From positions 3,224,001 through 3,288,000 of the forward strand of contig NZ_CP026124.1 of NCBI RefSeq assembly GCF_002902905.1: a stretch of DNA of 64,000 nucleotides. Reading direction: 5' to 3'. The DNA is from Achromobacter sp. AONIH1. GTDB lineage: Bacteria > Pseudomonadota > Gammaproteobacteria > Burkholderiales > Burkholderiaceae_B. The position numbers and the translations under genes were made by a program. Shown here in pieces: positions 28,356 through 37,996 of this stretch; position 1 is the stretch's first letter, and every line of letters begins with the position of its first letter. The notes beneath the pieces are model-generated. The model saw nothing but the letters and a program-made list of their open reading frames with translations, made no database searches and was not told the origin of the DNA.

Positions 28356-29300
28356 GTGTCCCAACCGCAACGCCTGGTCATCGCGACCCGCGCCAGCCGG
28401 CTTGCCCTGTGGCAAGCCGAGCATGTGCGCGACCGGCTGCGCACGCTGTATCCGGCGTGCGCGGTTGAACTCCTCACCCTGACGACCCGGGGCGACCAGA
28501 TCCTGGACCGCACACTGTCCAAGGTGGGCGGCAAGGGCCTGTTCGTCAAGGAACTCGAAACCGCCTTGCTCGACGGCCGCGCCGATCTGGCCGTGCACTC
28601 CCTGAAGGACGTGCCGGTCGATCTGCAGGCCCCGTTCGAGCTGTGCGCCGTGCTCGAGCGCGCCGACCCGCGCGACGCCTTCGTCTCCAACACCTACGCC
28701 ACGCTGGCCGAGCTGCCGGCGGGCGCCGTCGTAGGCACGTCCAGCCTGCGCCGCGAGGCGCAGATCCGCGCGCGCCATCCGCAGCTGGCGGTCAAGCCGC
28801 TGCGCGGCAACCTCGACACCCGGCTCGGCAAGCTCGATCGCGGCGACTACGACGCCATCGTGCTGGCCGCCGCGGGCCTGGAACGCCTGGGCCTGGGCGG
28901 GCGCATCCGCAGCCTGCTCGATCCGGCCGTCAGCCTGCCGGCGGCGGGCCAGGGCGCGCTCGGCATCGAGATCCGCGACGACCGCGACGACATGCGCGCC
29001 TGGCTGGCGCCGCTGGTCAGCGCCGGCACGCGTGCCTGCGTGCTGGCCGAACGCGCCGTGTCGCGCGAGCTTGGCGGCTCCTGTCAGGTGCCGCTGGCCG
29101 CCTTCGCCGAACTGAACGGCGACGCGCTGTCGCTGCGCGCGCTGGTGGCTTCGCCGGATGGCGTGCGCATGGTGCGCGCCGAGCGCAGCGGCCCGGCGGC
29201 CGAGGCCGAGGCGATCGGCGTGGCGGCCGCCCGCGAACTGCTGGACGCGGGCGCGGCCGCCATCCTTCAAGAACTGCTGCAAGACGACCGGCCCGCGTGA
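28356..29300 (+). CDS. hemC: Porphobilinogen deaminase
   Basis: The 314-aa enzyme condenses four porphobilinogens into hydroxymethylbilane in heme/siroheme synthesis. It has [43 protein letters not shown] substrate contacts and the dipyrromethane-attachment Cys in [12 protein letters not shown]. The start is a GTG, seven bases after the microprotein gene. It overlaps hemD by one base (TGATG), so translation is coupled. Confidence 0.97.
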   Translation: MSQPQRLVIATRASRLALWQAEHVRDRLRTLYPACAVELLTLTTRGDQILDRTLSKVGGKGLFVKELETALLDGRADLAVHSLKDVPVDLQAPFELCAVLERADPRDAFVSNTYATLAELPAGAVVGTSSLRREAQIRARHPQLAVKPLRGNLDTRLGKLDRGDYDAIVLAAAGLERLGLGGRIRSLLDPAVSLPAAGQGALGIEIRDDRDDMRAWLAPLVSAGTRACVLAERAVSRELGGSCQVPLAAFAELNGDALSLRALVASPDGVRMVRAERSGPAAEAEAIGVAAARELLDAGAAAILQELLQDDRPA

Positions 29301-30109
29301 TGGCCGACCCCAGCGCCGCCATGCCGCCGCTCGCGGTGCTGACGCGGCCCTCGGGGCGCAACGAGGCCCTGGCCGCGCGCCTGCGGGCGCACGGCTGGGA
29401 AGCCTGCGTGCTGCCCGCGCTGGAGATCCTTCCGCTGGATTGCCTGGAGGGGCTGCCCATGCCGGAAGACTACGACATGGTGGTCTTCGTCAGCGGCAAC
29501 GCGGCGCGCCTGTACCTGGACCAGCTGACCCGCGCGCGCGGCGGCTTTTCCTGGCCCCCGGCCGTGATCGCCGCCACTGTCGGCCCGGCCAGCGCGCAAG
29601 GCCTGCGCGAACTGCCCGGCTTTGGCGCGAATACAACAGTCCTGCATCCGCCGGCCGACGCGCCCAGCCACGATTCCGAAGCCCTGTGGGCCGTGCTGCA
29701 AGGACTGCCCGCGCTGCCCGCGCGCACCTTGCTGGTGCGCGGCACGCAGGGCCGCGACTGGCTGGGCGACACCCTGGCCGCGCACGGTGTGCGGGTGGCG
29801 CGACACGCCGCCTACGACCGGCAGCCCGCGGTCTGGGAGGCGCAATCGCTGGCGCCGCTCAAGCGCAGGGCCGAAGCCGGGCTTCCCGCCACCTGGCTCA
29901 TCACCAGCGGGGAGGGCGCCGACGCCGCGCTCGCCAATCTGCGGGCCGCCGGCCTGCAAGCCTGGTGGGAAGGCTGCGGTTTCGTGCTGACGCATCCGTC
30001 CTTGGCCAGGCGCGTCGGCCGCCCTGGTCATGACGAGAGCGGCGCGGCGATGGTAAAAATCTGCTTGCCCAACGACGACTCGATTTTCCAGGCATTTGTT
30101 GCCGCTTGA
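29300..30109 (+). CDS. hemD: Uroporphyrinogen-III synthase
   Basis: The 269-aa HemD converts hydroxymethylbilane to uroporphyrinogen III. Similarity is low across this family, but AVLTRPSGRNEALAARLRAHG, a VFVSGNAARLYLDQL-type segment, LLVRGTQGRDWLGDTLAAHG and LITSGEGADAALANL are all in the expected order. The start codon overlaps the hemC stop by one base, and hemX follows. Confidence 0.92.
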   Translation: MADPSAAMPPLAVLTRPSGRNEALAARLRAHGWEACVLPALEILPLDCLEGLPMPEDYDMVVFVSGNAARLYLDQLTRARGGFSWPPAVIAATVGPASAQGLRELPGFGANTTVLHPPADAPSHDSEALWAVLQGLPALPARTLLVRGTQGRDWLGDTLAAHGVRVARHAAYDRQPAVWEAQSLAPLKRRAEAGLPATWLITSGEGADAALANLRAAGLQAWWEGCGFVLTHPSLARRVGRPGHDESGAAMVKICLPNDDSIFQAFVAA

Positions 30110-30146
30110 TTCGTTGCTTCGGACCAACACCGAATACAATCGCGTC

Positions 30147-31355
30147 ATGACAGAGAAGACTCCCGCTACCGATCCGGCCGCCCAGGCGGCCGTCCAGGGC
30201 GCCGGCGCGCCCGCGTCGGCTCCGGCCAGTTCCGCGCCAGCCGGCTCCACTGCCTCCGCCGTCCGTCCGGCCAAGCGCGGCAACGGCCCCATGCTCACCG
30301 CCCTGGCCATCGCCATCGCGCTGGCCGCCGGCCTGGGCTACGCGCTGTGGCAGCAACGCACGCAATTCATGAGCGCCGGGCGCGAAGTCGCCCAGCGCAT
30401 CGACACCCTGTCCTCCGATCTGGCGCAGGCGCGCCGCGACACGCGCGAAGCGCTGGCCCTGGCGCAGGCCCAGGCTGGTCGCCTGGGCGAGCTGGAAGAC
30501 ACGGTGCGCGAGACCCAGAGCCAGTACCACGCGCTGCAGCAGGCCTGGCAGAACTTCAACGACAGCGCCAGCGACGAACTGCTGGCCAACGATGTCGAAC
30601 GCCTGCTGACGCTGGCCAACCAGCAGCTGCGCCTGGCCGGCAACGTCTCCAACGCCATCGTCGCGCTGGAAACCGCCCAGGCGCGCCTGGCGCGCGCCGA
30701 CCGTCCGCGCTTCTCCAGCCTGCAACAGGCCATCAACGGCGACCTGGACCGCCTGCGCGCGGTCTCCACCGTCGACATTCCCGCCCAGGCCGCCCGCATC
30801 GAGCGCCTGAGCGTGCTGATCAGCAAGGCGCCGCTGCTGGTGCCGGACGTGGCCGCGCAAGCCGTGGTGCCCGCCGGCCAGCCCGTGGCCGCCTCGGCGC
30901 CCGCCGTCGATCCGCAGGCCGGCCTGCCCGCCGACGCGCCCTGGTGGCAGCGCTGGCGCGCCGAGATCGCCTCCTGGCCCGGCCGCGCCGGCTCGGCCCT
31001 GGCGCATGAGCTGGGCGGCCTGATCACCATCCAGCGCGTGGACGAACCCGCCGCGCTGCTGCTGTCGCCCGAACAGGCCGACCAGCTGCGCGGCACGCTG
31101 CGCCAGCGTCTCCTGACCGTGCAACTGGCCATGCTGATGCGCCAGCCCGCCGTCTGGAAGAGCGAACTCGACCATGTCGGCGGCGCGCTGGCCAAGTATT
31201 TCGACGGCCGCTCGCCCGATACCGTCGCCGCCCAGAACGTGGCGCGCGAACTGGCCCAGATCGACATCGCCGTGCGCATGCCCGAGGTGGCCGACAGCCT
31301 GAACGCCGTGGCCGCCCTGCGCGCCGCCGGCTTCAAGACCAGCGGGCAGGACTGA
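30147..31355 (+). CDS. hemX: HemX, uroporphyrinogen-III C-methyltransferase-like membrane protein
   Basis: The 402-aa protein has an Ala/Pro-rich cytoplasmic N-terminus and one TM helix (about residues 49-70). A long coiled-coil region follows (ISSDLAQARRDTREALALAQ-type heptads) and then a folded C-terminal domain. This is the HemX family found in hemCDXY operons. It is often labelled a uroporphyrin methyltransferase, but it lacks SAM-binding motifs, so that activity is doubtful. The ATG at 30147 is preferred to an upstream TTG inside hemD. Confidence 0.88.
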   Translation: MTEKTPATDPAAQAAVQGAGAPASAPASSAPAGSTASAVRPAKRGNGPMLTALAIAIALAAGLGYALWQQRTQFMSAGREVAQRIDTLSSDLAQARRDTREALALAQAQAGRLGELEDTVRETQSQYHALQQAWQNFNDSASDELLANDVERLLTLANQQLRLAGNVSNAIVALETAQARLARADRPRFSSLQQAINGDLDRLRAVSTVDIPAQAARIERLSVLISKAPLLVPDVAAQAVVPAGQPVAASAPAVDPQAGLPADAPWWQRWRAEIASWPGRAGSALAHELGGLITIQRVDEPAALLLSPEQADQLRGTLRQRLLTVQLAMLMRQPAVWKSELDHVGGALAKYFDGRSPDTVAAQNVARELAQIDIAVRMPEVADSLNAVAALRAAGFKTSGQD

Positions 31356-31360
31356 GGCCT

Positions 31361-32971
31361 ATGCGTACCTGGTTCTGGACCCTGCTGCTCGCCGTCGTCG
31401 CCGTTGCCCTGGCGGTGGTGCTGCGCTCGCATTCGGGCAATGTGCTGCTGCTGGTATGGCCGTGGCGCATCGAGATGTCGCTGACGCTGGCCGTGCTGCT
31501 GATCGTCGCTGCTTTCGTCGTGCTGTACGTGGGCCTGCGCGTGCTGGCCTGGCTGCTGGCCATTCCCGACCGCGTGCGGGTCTGGCGCGGCAAGCGCGCC
31601 CAGGCGCGCGACCACGAACTGCTCGAGCGCGGCTGGATCAGCCTGCTGGAAGGCCGCTATTCGCAAGCCGAGAAAGACCTGACCCGCCTGCTCGACCAGA
31701 CCAAGGTGCAGACGCGCCGCGTGCTGGCCGCTTTGTCCTCGGCGCGCGCGGCGCACGGCTTGAGCGAGTTCGATCGCCGTGATCGCTTCCTGGCCAGCGC
31801 CCAGGAACACGCCGGCACGGACCCCGGCCTGCTGGAAGCCACCGCCACCGTGTCCGCCGACATGCTGCTGGACCAAGGCCGCGCCGAGCGCGCGCTGGCC
31901 GTGCTGGCGCCGCTGGCCGACGGCGGCGCCCGCCACCTGCACACCATGCGCCTGTTGCTGCGCGTGCATGCGGCGCTGAATCACCACGACCAGATGTTCT
32001 CGCTGGCGCGCGCGCTGGTGCGTCGCAATGCCTTGCCGCGCCAGGAGGCCGACCAGCTGATCGACGCCTCCGGCGCCGCCCGGCTGCGCGCCGCGGCCGC
32101 CAACGACGGCTGGCGCGCCATCTGGAAAGACCTGAAGGCCGAAGAGCGCCTGCTGCCCGAGATCGCGCTGGCCGGCGCCGCCGCCTTCGAAGCGGCGGGC
32201 GAGGCGGCCGAGGCTGCCCGCGTGCTGGAAGCGGCGGTCGCCGTGAAGTTCAATCCCGCGCTGGTCGCGGCCTACGCCCGCTGCGACGCCTCGCAGGTGT
32301 CCCGTCGCCTGGCGCGCGCCGAGTCCTGGCTGCAATCGCGTCCGACCGATCCCGAGCTGTTGACGGCCCTGGGCATGCTCTGCCTGAACGGCCAGCTGTG
32401 GGGCCAGGCCGAGCGCTACCTGCTGCGCAGCGTCAGCCGCCGCAACGACGCGCAGACTCACGCGCTGCTGGGCAGCCTGTACGACCGCCTCGAGCGTCCG
32501 GCCGACGCCGTGCGCCACTGGCGCCTGGCGACGGCCGCCAGCATGGCGCTGCCGGTGCTGGCCACCGACGCCGCGCTGCCGGCCGCCGACACGGGTTCCG
32601 ATCCTTACCGCGTGGACGCCGAGGGCGGCTATGCGGTGGGCCTCGCCGACCTGGACGACGAGACCGGCCCGGTCTCCGGCTACGCGGCCCTGCCGCCCGC
32701 CGCGACCGTCGCCGACTATGTGCTGGATCCCGACGCCCGCGTCAGCAAGGAACAGCACGACCGCGCGCTGGCGCCCGAAGACGCGCCGCTCGCCGGCGGC
32801 ACCAGCGACTTCGACGAGTATTTCGACAGCGCGCCGCTGCCGGCGGCCGCTTTCGAGGACCCGGTGCCCACGTACGCGCCGGCGCCGCCCGCGGCTGCCA
32901 AGCCCGCGGCCGCCCCGGCCGCTCCCGTGCCCGACACCAAGCCGCCGTTCAAGAACGACGGCGAGCATTGA
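31361..32971 (+). CDS. hemY: HemY, TPR-containing heme biosynthesis-associated protein
   Basis: The 536-aa protein has two N-terminal TM helices (about 4-20 and 38-65), a HemY domain (ELLERGWISLLEGRYSQAEKDL) and TPR-like helical repeats. This is the proteobacterial HemY named for its operon position, not the Bacillus protoporphyrinogen oxidase. The last 120 residues are Ala/Pro/Asp-rich and probably disordered, a longer tail than usual. It follows hemX by five bases. Confidence 0.9.
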   Translation: MRTWFWTLLLAVVAVALAVVLRSHSGNVLLLVWPWRIEMSLTLAVLLIVAAFVVLYVGLRVLAWLLAIPDRVRVWRGKRAQARDHELLERGWISLLEGRYSQAEKDLTRLLDQTKVQTRRVLAALSSARAAHGLSEFDRRDRFLASAQEHAGTDPGLLEATATVSADMLLDQGRAERALAVLAPLADGGARHLHTMRLLLRVHAALNHHDQMFSLARALVRRNALPRQEADQLIDASGAARLRAAAANDGWRAIWKDLKAEERLLPEIALAGAAAFEAAGEAAEAARVLEAAVAVKFNPALVAAYARCDASQVSRRLARAESWLQSRPTDPELLTALGMLCLNGQLWGQAERYLLRSVSRRNDAQTHALLGSLYDRLERPADAVRHWRLATAASMALPVLATDAALPAADTGSDPYRVDAEGGYAVGLADLDDETGPVSGYAALPPAATVADYVLDPDARVSKEQHDRALAPEDAPLAGGTSDFDEYFDSAPLPAAAFEDPVPTYAPAPPAAAKPAAAPAAPVPDTKPPFKNDGEH

Positions 32972-33002
32972 TTATTTCCTCAGACACTCACAAGGTTGAA
33001 CC

Positions 33003-33533
33003 ATGAGCCTCGATCGCGTCTCCCCTGGCAAGAAGCTGCCGGAAGACTTCAACGTCATCATCGAAATCCCCATGAACGCCGACCCGGTCAAGTACGAGGT
33101 CGACAAGGAAACGGGCGCGATCTTCGTTGACCGCTTCATGCTGACGGCCATGCATTACCCGTGCAACTACGGCTACATCCCGCAGACCCTGTCGGAAGAC
33201 GGTGACCCCGCCGACGTGCTGGTCGTGACTCCGTTCCCGATCCAGATCGGCGCCGTGGTGCGCTGCCGCGCCATCGGCGTGCTGGAAATGGACGACGAGT
33301 CGGGCGGCGACGCCAAGCTGCTGGCCGTGCCGATCGAAAAGCTCTACCCCCCGTACCGCAACATCAAGTCCTACGAAGATCTGCCGACGGAAGACATCTC
33401 CCGCATCCAGCACTTCTTCGAGCACTACAAGGACCTGGAAAAGGGCAAGTGGGTCAAGGTCAAGGGCTGGAAGGGCGTGGCGGCCGCTCACGAGGAAATC
33501 CTCAAGAGCGCCGAACGCCACAACAAGGCCTGA
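33003..33533 (+). CDS. ppa: Inorganic pyrophosphatase
   Basis: The 176-aa family I soluble pyrophosphatase has NYGYIPQT and the metal-binding signature [10 protein letters not shown], and is full length. It hydrolyses PPi from biosynthetic reactions. It lies 31 bases after hemY and may be read from the same transcript. Its stop codon directly abuts the stop of the opposing IclR gene, leaving no room for a terminator. Confidence 0.98.
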   Translation: MSLDRVSPGKKLPEDFNVIIEIPMNADPVKYEVDKETGAIFVDRFMLTAMHYPCNYGYIPQTLSEDGDPADVLVVTPFPIQIGAVVRCRAIGVLEMDDESGGDAKLLAVPIEKLYPPYRNIKSYEDLPTEDISRIQHFFEHYKDLEKGKWVKVKGWKGVAAAHEEILKSAERHNKA

Positions 33534-34370
33534 TCAGGGTTTGGTCCGGGCCGGCGTCGCGCCGGTCCGTGTCCGCATGCGGCGCGGCCGCGACGGCATG
33601 ATGCCGATCGCCGCCGCGCCGTTGCTTTGCGGGGCCAGCAGATTCTCGGACACCTGGGCGGCCGCCGCCTGGATGTGGGTCTTGAGCGCTTCCAGCCGCT
33701 GCGCCGTGGTGCGCGCCTGCGAGGCGATGAACACCAGGCTGCCGACCACTTTCTGGTCGGGGCTGAAGATCGCCGCGCCGATGCCCATCAGGCCACGATC
33801 GACCTCGCCGTGCGAGACGCACACGCCGGCGGCGCGCAGCTGCTTCAGGTTGGCGCGGAATTCATCCCAGTCCTCGCCCAGGCCGGCCTCGCGGATCTCG
33901 GCCGCGTGCCACAGCATCAGGTTGCGCAGCTGGTAGGGCGGCAGATTGGCCAGGATGGGCTTGGCCGTGGCGCCGCGGAACATCGGGAAGGGCCGGCCGC
34001 GCGCGTAGCTCGATTCGATGGAGTCGTCGGTCCAGTAGCGGTCCACGCACATGACCTTGTCGCCGTAGTAGCTGCACAGCATCAGGTTGGCGTGCAGTTC
34101 GTCGCCGGCGGCGCGCATCACGTCGCGGGCCGCTCGCATCAGCGGATCGTGCTGGCGCAGGTGGCGGTCCAGCTCGATGATGCGCGAGCCCAGTACATAG
34201 GCGCCGCCCGAGGTGGGGGCCAGCAGCCCGCTTTCGGTCAGCGACTTCAGGTAGCGGTAGGCGGTCGCGCGCGAGCACTCCAGATGCTCCATGACGTCTT
34301 CCTGGAAGGCGGCGGTGGTGTCGTCGCGGAACAGGTCGAGGATGGACAACATGCGGTCTGGAGTGCTCAT
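33534..34370 (-). CDS. IclR-family transcriptional regulator
   Basis: The 278-aa protein has an N-terminal winged HTH (FQEDVMEHLECSRATAYRYLKSL) and an IclR effector domain (GRPFPMFRGATAKPILANLP, GLMGIGAAIFSPD). The C-terminal 25 residues are basic and probably disordered. It is the last gene of the leftward group in the catabolic block and most likely controls both arms of that block. The effector is unknown. Confidence 0.9.
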   Translation of the reverse strand: MSTPDRMLSILDLFRDDTTAAFQEDVMEHLECSRATAYRYLKSLTESGLLAPTSGGAYVLGSRIIELDRHLRQHDPLMRAARDVMRAAGDELHANLMLCSYYGDKVMCVDRYWTDDSIESSYARGRPFPMFRGATAKPILANLPPYQLRNLMLWHAAEIREAGLGEDWDEFRANLKQLRAAGVCVSHGEVDRGLMGIGAAIFSPDQKVVGSLVFIASQARTTAQRLEALKTHIQAAAAQVSENLLAPQSNGAAAIGIMPSRPRRMRTRTGATPARTKP

Positions 34371-34382
34371 TGCTGCGCGCGC

Positions 34383-35150
34383 CTAGTGAATGTGGAAGCC
34401 GCCATTGACGTCGACCACGATGCCGGTGGAATACGAGGACAGGTCCGATGCCAGGAAGAGAATGGCCTGGGCGACCTCGGCGGGCGAGCCGAAGCGTTGC
34501 AGCGGAATGCCTTGTTTGAGTTCTGTTTCCCAATTTTCGCCGAATTTGCCCAGCGTCATGTCCGTCTCGATGATGCCGGGCGCGACGCAGTTGGCGCGCA
34601 CCCCGCGCGGGCCCAGTTCGCGGGCCAGCGCCTTGGTGAAACTGATGACCCCGCCCTTGGACGCGGCGTAATGCGAGCCGCCCAGAAGCCCCCCGCCGCG
34701 CAGCGCGGCGGTGGAACCCAGGTTGACGATGGCCGGCTTGCGCTCGCTGGCCAGCAGGGCGGGCAGGGCGGCGCGGGTGACGTTGTAGGTGCCGGTCAGG
34801 TTCACGTCCACCATGCGCCGAAACTCGTCTTCGGGCAGGTCCCAGATGCGGGTGGCGGCGACGATGCCGGCGTTGTTCACCAGCACGTCGATGCCGCCCA
34901 GCGCCTCTTGCGCCCGCGCCATCGCCGCCTCGCAGGACGCGCCGCTGGATACGTCGCAATGCAGCGTCACGGGGCCGCCGCCTTGGGGGCCGCCGGCGTC
35001 ATCGTCCGGATAGTCGCGGTCCAGCACGGCCACCGCCGCGCCATGCTCGATGAAGAGCCGGACGATCGCCGCGCCGATGCCACGGGGGTTGGCGCCCCCC
35101 GTGACGACGGCGCGCTTGCCGGCCAGCAGTTGCGGGACGCCACCGCTCAT
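34383..35150 (-). CDS. Short-chain dehydrogenase/reductase
   Basis: The 255-aa classical SDR has the cofactor loop TGGANPRGIGAAIV, NNAG, the catalytic Ser region LGSTAALRGGG, YAASKGG (Tyr-x3-Lys) and a PG-motif after it. Oxidation of a hydroxyl group with NAD(P) is expected; substrate unknown. The ATG overlaps the stop of the binding-protein gene by four bases (ATGA), so both are in one operon leading to the IclR gene. Confidence 0.93.
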   Translation of the reverse strand: MSGGVPQLLAGKRAVVTGGANPRGIGAAIVRLFIEHGAAVAVLDRDYPDDDAGGPQGGGPVTLHCDVSSGASCEAAMARAQEALGGIDVLVNNAGIVAATRIWDLPEDEFRRMVDVNLTGTYNVTRAALPALLASERKPAIVNLGSTAALRGGGLLGGSHYAASKGGVISFTKALARELGPRGVRANCVAPGIIETDMTLGKFGENWETELKQGIPLQRFGSPAEVAQAILFLASDLSSYSTGIVVDVNGGFHIH

Positions 35151-36358
35151 GGCTTCACCAGAGGGCAGTTGCCCTGCGCCAGCGGACGGAATGCCTGCTC
35201 GGCGGGGATCTTGCGCACCAGGTTGTAGTAGTCCCAGTCGCGCTTGGACTCGGCCGGCGACTTGACCTTGAACAGGTACAGGTCGCGCATCACGCGGCCG
35301 TCCTCGCGGATGCGGCCGTTCTCGGTCATGAAGTCGTTGATGGGTGTGTCGTGCATCTTCTTGAGCACGGCCTCGGACGCGTCCGTGCCCGCCGCCTTGA
35401 CCGCGTTCAGGTAGTGCATGGTGGCGCTGTAGTTGCTGGCCTGCACCATCGACGGCATGCGGCCGGTGCGCTTGAAGTAGCGCTCGGACCAGACGCGCGT
35501 CTGGTCGTTCAGGTCCCAGTAGAACGGCTCGACCAGGTTCAGCCCCTGCGCGTATTCCAGCCCCACGCTGCGCACGTCGACGATGCTCATGAACAGCGCG
35601 GCCACGCGCTGCTTGCCGCCCATGATGCCGAACTCGAACGCCTGCTTGATGCTGTTGATGGTGTCGCCGCTGCCGTTGGCCAGGCCGATCACCTGGGCCT
35701 TGGACGCCTGTGCCTGCAACAGGAAGGACGAGAAGTCGGCGTTGGCGATGGGGTGGCGCACGCTGCCCAGCACCTGGCCGCCCTTGCTCTTGACCACCGC
35801 CATCGCGTCGCGTTCCAGCGAGTGGCCGAAGGCATAGTCGGACGTGATGAAGAACCAGCTCTTGCCGCCGTCGTCCATGACGCCGCTGGCCACGCCTGTG
35901 GCGTAGGCATAGGTGTCGTAGGTCCAGTGCATGCCGTTGGGCGAGCAGGCCTTGCCGGTCAGGTCGGCCGAGCCGGCGCTGGTGAAGATCACCACGCGCT
36001 TCATCTGCCGCGTCAGGTCCTGCACCGCCAGCGCGATGGCGGAGTTGGGCACGTCCAGGATCATGTCGACCTTGTCGTTCTCGTACCAGCGGCGGGCGGT
36101 GGCCACGCCGATGTCCACCTTGTTCTGATGGTCGGCCGAGATCACTTCGATAGGCTTGCCCAGCACGGTGCCGCCGAAATCCTCGACCGCCATCTTCACG
36201 GCCTCGACGCCGTACTTGCCGGACAGGTCGGCCATCATGCCGGACTGGTCGCCCAGCACGCCGATCTTGACCACGTCGTCCGAGACCTGGGCCTGGGCGG
36301 ACCAGGCCAGCGCGCCCAGCGCGCAGGCGGCCAGGGTCTGTTTGAATGCTTGCTTCAT
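35147..36358 (-). CDS. Liv-type ABC transporter substrate-binding protein
   Basis: The 403-aa periplasmic protein has a signal peptide (residues 1-23, ending SAQAQ) followed by VKIGVLGDQSGMMADLSG, the typical start of Peripla_BP_6 (branched-chain amino acid-type) receptors. Such receptors often bind aromatic or other organic acids. The ATG at 36358 has an AGAGGAGAC ribosome binding site. Its permease and ATPases are encoded on the other strand at 37997-41340. Confidence 0.92.
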   Translation of the reverse strand: MKQAFKQTLAACALGALAWSAQAQVSDDVVKIGVLGDQSGMMADLSGKYGVEAVKMAVEDFGGTVLGKPIEVISADHQNKVDIGVATARRWYENDKVDMILDVPNSAIALAVQDLTRQMKRVVIFTSAGSADLTGKACSPNGMHWTYDTYAYATGVASGVMDDGGKSWFFITSDYAFGHSLERDAMAVVKSKGGQVLGSVRHPIANADFSSFLLQAQASKAQVIGLANGSGDTINSIKQAFEFGIMGGKQRVAALFMSIVDVRSVGLEYAQGLNLVEPFYWDLNDQTRVWSERYFKRTGRMPSMVQASNYSATMHYLNAVKAAGTDASEAVLKKMHDTPINDFMTENGRIREDGRVMRDLYLFKVKSPAESKRDWDYYNLVRKIPAEQAFRPLAQGNCPLVKP

Positions 36359-36499
36359 GGTTGTCTCCTCTTGGGGGTGCGATGCCTTGTGGCCGTCGCG
36401 CGTCTTGCCAGTCGCGAAAAAACGATGGCGGCAAGCCCGCGCGCCGGCCGGCCATGGCCGGATCCGCCGCCCTGTGCCGGACGGTCGGAACAACAAGGG

Positions 36500-36898
36500 T
36501 TACTCCAGCGTCTGGCCGGCGTAGCCCTCGATGAACAGATTGGGTTTCAGGAAAAAGCTCAGCACCAACGCGCCCCGCGGCGCGCGCGCCACGTGACGAT
36601 TGCCGCGCGGACGCCACACGTAGTTGCCGGCGCTGACCTCGCCCTCGGCGTCCACGATGGAGCCTTCCAGCACATAGGTCTGCTCGACCTCGACGTGCTC
36701 GTGCAGCGGCAGCTCGGTGCCGGGCTGCCAGCGGAACAGGGCGGTCAGGAGGCCGCTTTCCTTGTCCTGCATCAGCACCTTCATGTCGATGCCTTCGACC
36801 TGCGTGGGCTTCCAGGGCAATTCATCGACATTCAGGAAGCGCGAGGCCAGTGGCGGCAGCGCGTTGGCTGCCGGGCAGCCTGGGGTTTCGAGGGCCAT
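36500..36898 (-). CDS. Small cupin-domain protein
   Basis: The 132-aa single-domain cupin has both motifs intact: G-x5-HEH-x3-E-x6-G (GTELPLHEHVEVEQTYVLEG) and GNYVWRPRGNRH. Three His and one Glu should bind a metal. It resembles ChrR-like cupins and small dioxygenases such as 2,4'-dihydroxyacetophenone dioxygenase, so ring or side-chain cleavage is possible but unproven. It begins the leftward arm of the catabolic block. Confidence 0.85.
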   Translation of the reverse strand: MALETPGCPAANALPPLASRFLNVDELPWKPTQVEGIDMKVLMQDKESGLLTALFRWQPGTELPLHEHVEVEQTYVLEGSIVDAEGEVSAGNYVWRPRGNRHVARAPRGALVLSFFLKPNLFIEGYAGQTLE

Positions 36899-37084
36899 GT
36901 TGTCTCCTAGCCAGAACTCGTTATGGAAGATAAACCAAAAATCTTGTTATTGAGTGTTTAAAAATAGTCGCGTATATTGAGATTTATGTCAACGCCGATT
37001 TGTCGAAGAACAGACGGCAGGCATGACCGGACACGGCAGGAATAAAGATCCGGCGAACAATGCTCATCCTCGGGGCAGCGGCGT

Positions 37085-37192
37085 CACAGGTATGGGGCGC
37101 CGCCCCATCGGGGCAGCGTGGAGCCGGCCTTGCCGGTCCGCTGCCGCGTCCCCTGCGGGAAGCGCGTAGCGCTTCGGGGGTGGGCTCCATAC
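37085..37192 (-). repeat. Dispersed intergenic repeat, copy in reverse orientation
   Basis: Read on the minus strand it gives CCCACCCCCGAAGCGCTACG, CGCTTCCC, then a CGGACCGGCAAGGCCGGCTCC hairpin and GCCCCGATGGGGCGGC. The same order occurs at 48425-48515 and partly at 46946-47040. It fills the space between the AT-rich promoter region of the divergent cupin/SDR genes and the SDR start. Confidence 0.8.
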
Positions 37193-37205
37193 AAGGAGAC
37201 ATGGC

Positions 37206-37985
37206 TTGAAGAATGATTATCTGGACCAGGCCTTCGGGCTGGGGGGACGCGTGGCGCTGGTGACGGGCGCGGCGCGGGGACTGGGGTACGCCATCGCTCT
37301 GGCGCTGGGCCGGGCCGGGGCGAAAGTGGTCGTCAACGACCTGTCCGCGCAGGCCTGCGACGCGGCCTGCGAACGCTTGAACGCGGCGGGCATCCCGGCG
37401 CGCGGCGCGCCGTTCGACGTGGCCGACGGCGAGGCCGTCGCGGCCGCGCTGCGCGAGCTGGAGGCGGCCGGATGGGCGCCCGACGTGCTGGTCAGCAACG
37501 CTGGCAACCAGAACCGCAAGCCCGTGGTCGAGATGACGCCGGCCGAATGGCAGGCGCTGCAGAACGTGCACGTCAACGGCGCTTTCAACTGCGCCCGCGC
37601 GGCGCTGCCGGGCATGGTCCGGCGCGGCTTCGGCCGCATCGTGCTGATGTCGTCCGTGGCCGGGCAGGCCACCATGCCCAACATCGCTGCCTACGCCACG
37701 GCCAAGGGCGCCATCGCCGCCTTCGCGCGGGCGCTGGCCGTGGAATACGGCGGCAGCGGCATCACCTGCAACGCGCTGGCGCCGGGCTTCGTGCGCACCG
37801 ACTTCACGCAGGGGCTGCAGGACAATCCGCAGTTCCAGTCCTTCCTGTCCACGGCGGTGCCGGCCGGACGCTGGGCCGAGCCGGACGATATCGCGCCGGC
37901 GGTGGTGTACCTGGCCGCGCCGGGCGCGGCCTTCGTCAACGGCCAGGTGCTGGCGATCGACGGCGGCCTGCTGGCGCGCATGTAG
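37206..37985 (+). CDS. Short-chain dehydrogenase/reductase
   Basis: The 259-aa classical SDR has TGAARGLGYAIALALG, SNAGNQ, SSVAGQ and YATAKGA (Tyr-x3-Lys). It is distinct from the SDR at 34383. The start is a TTG with AGGAG nine bases upstream; a two-codon ORF (ATG GCT TGA, 37201-37209) overlaps it. It opens the rightward arm, followed within 11 bases by livG, so it is co-expressed with the transporter. Confidence 0.9.
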   Translation: MKNDYLDQAFGLGGRVALVTGAARGLGYAIALALGRAGAKVVVNDLSAQACDAACERLNAAGIPARGAPFDVADGEAVAAALRELEAAGWAPDVLVSNAGNQNRKPVVEMTPAEWQALQNVHVNGAFNCARAALPGMVRRGFGRIVLMSSVAGQATMPNIAAYATAKGAIAAFARALAVEYGGSGITCNALAPGFVRTDFTQGLQDNPQFQSFLSTAVPAGRWAEPDDIAPAVVYLAAPGAAFVNGQVLAIDGGLLARM

Positions 37986-37996
37986 GGGAGGCCGCC

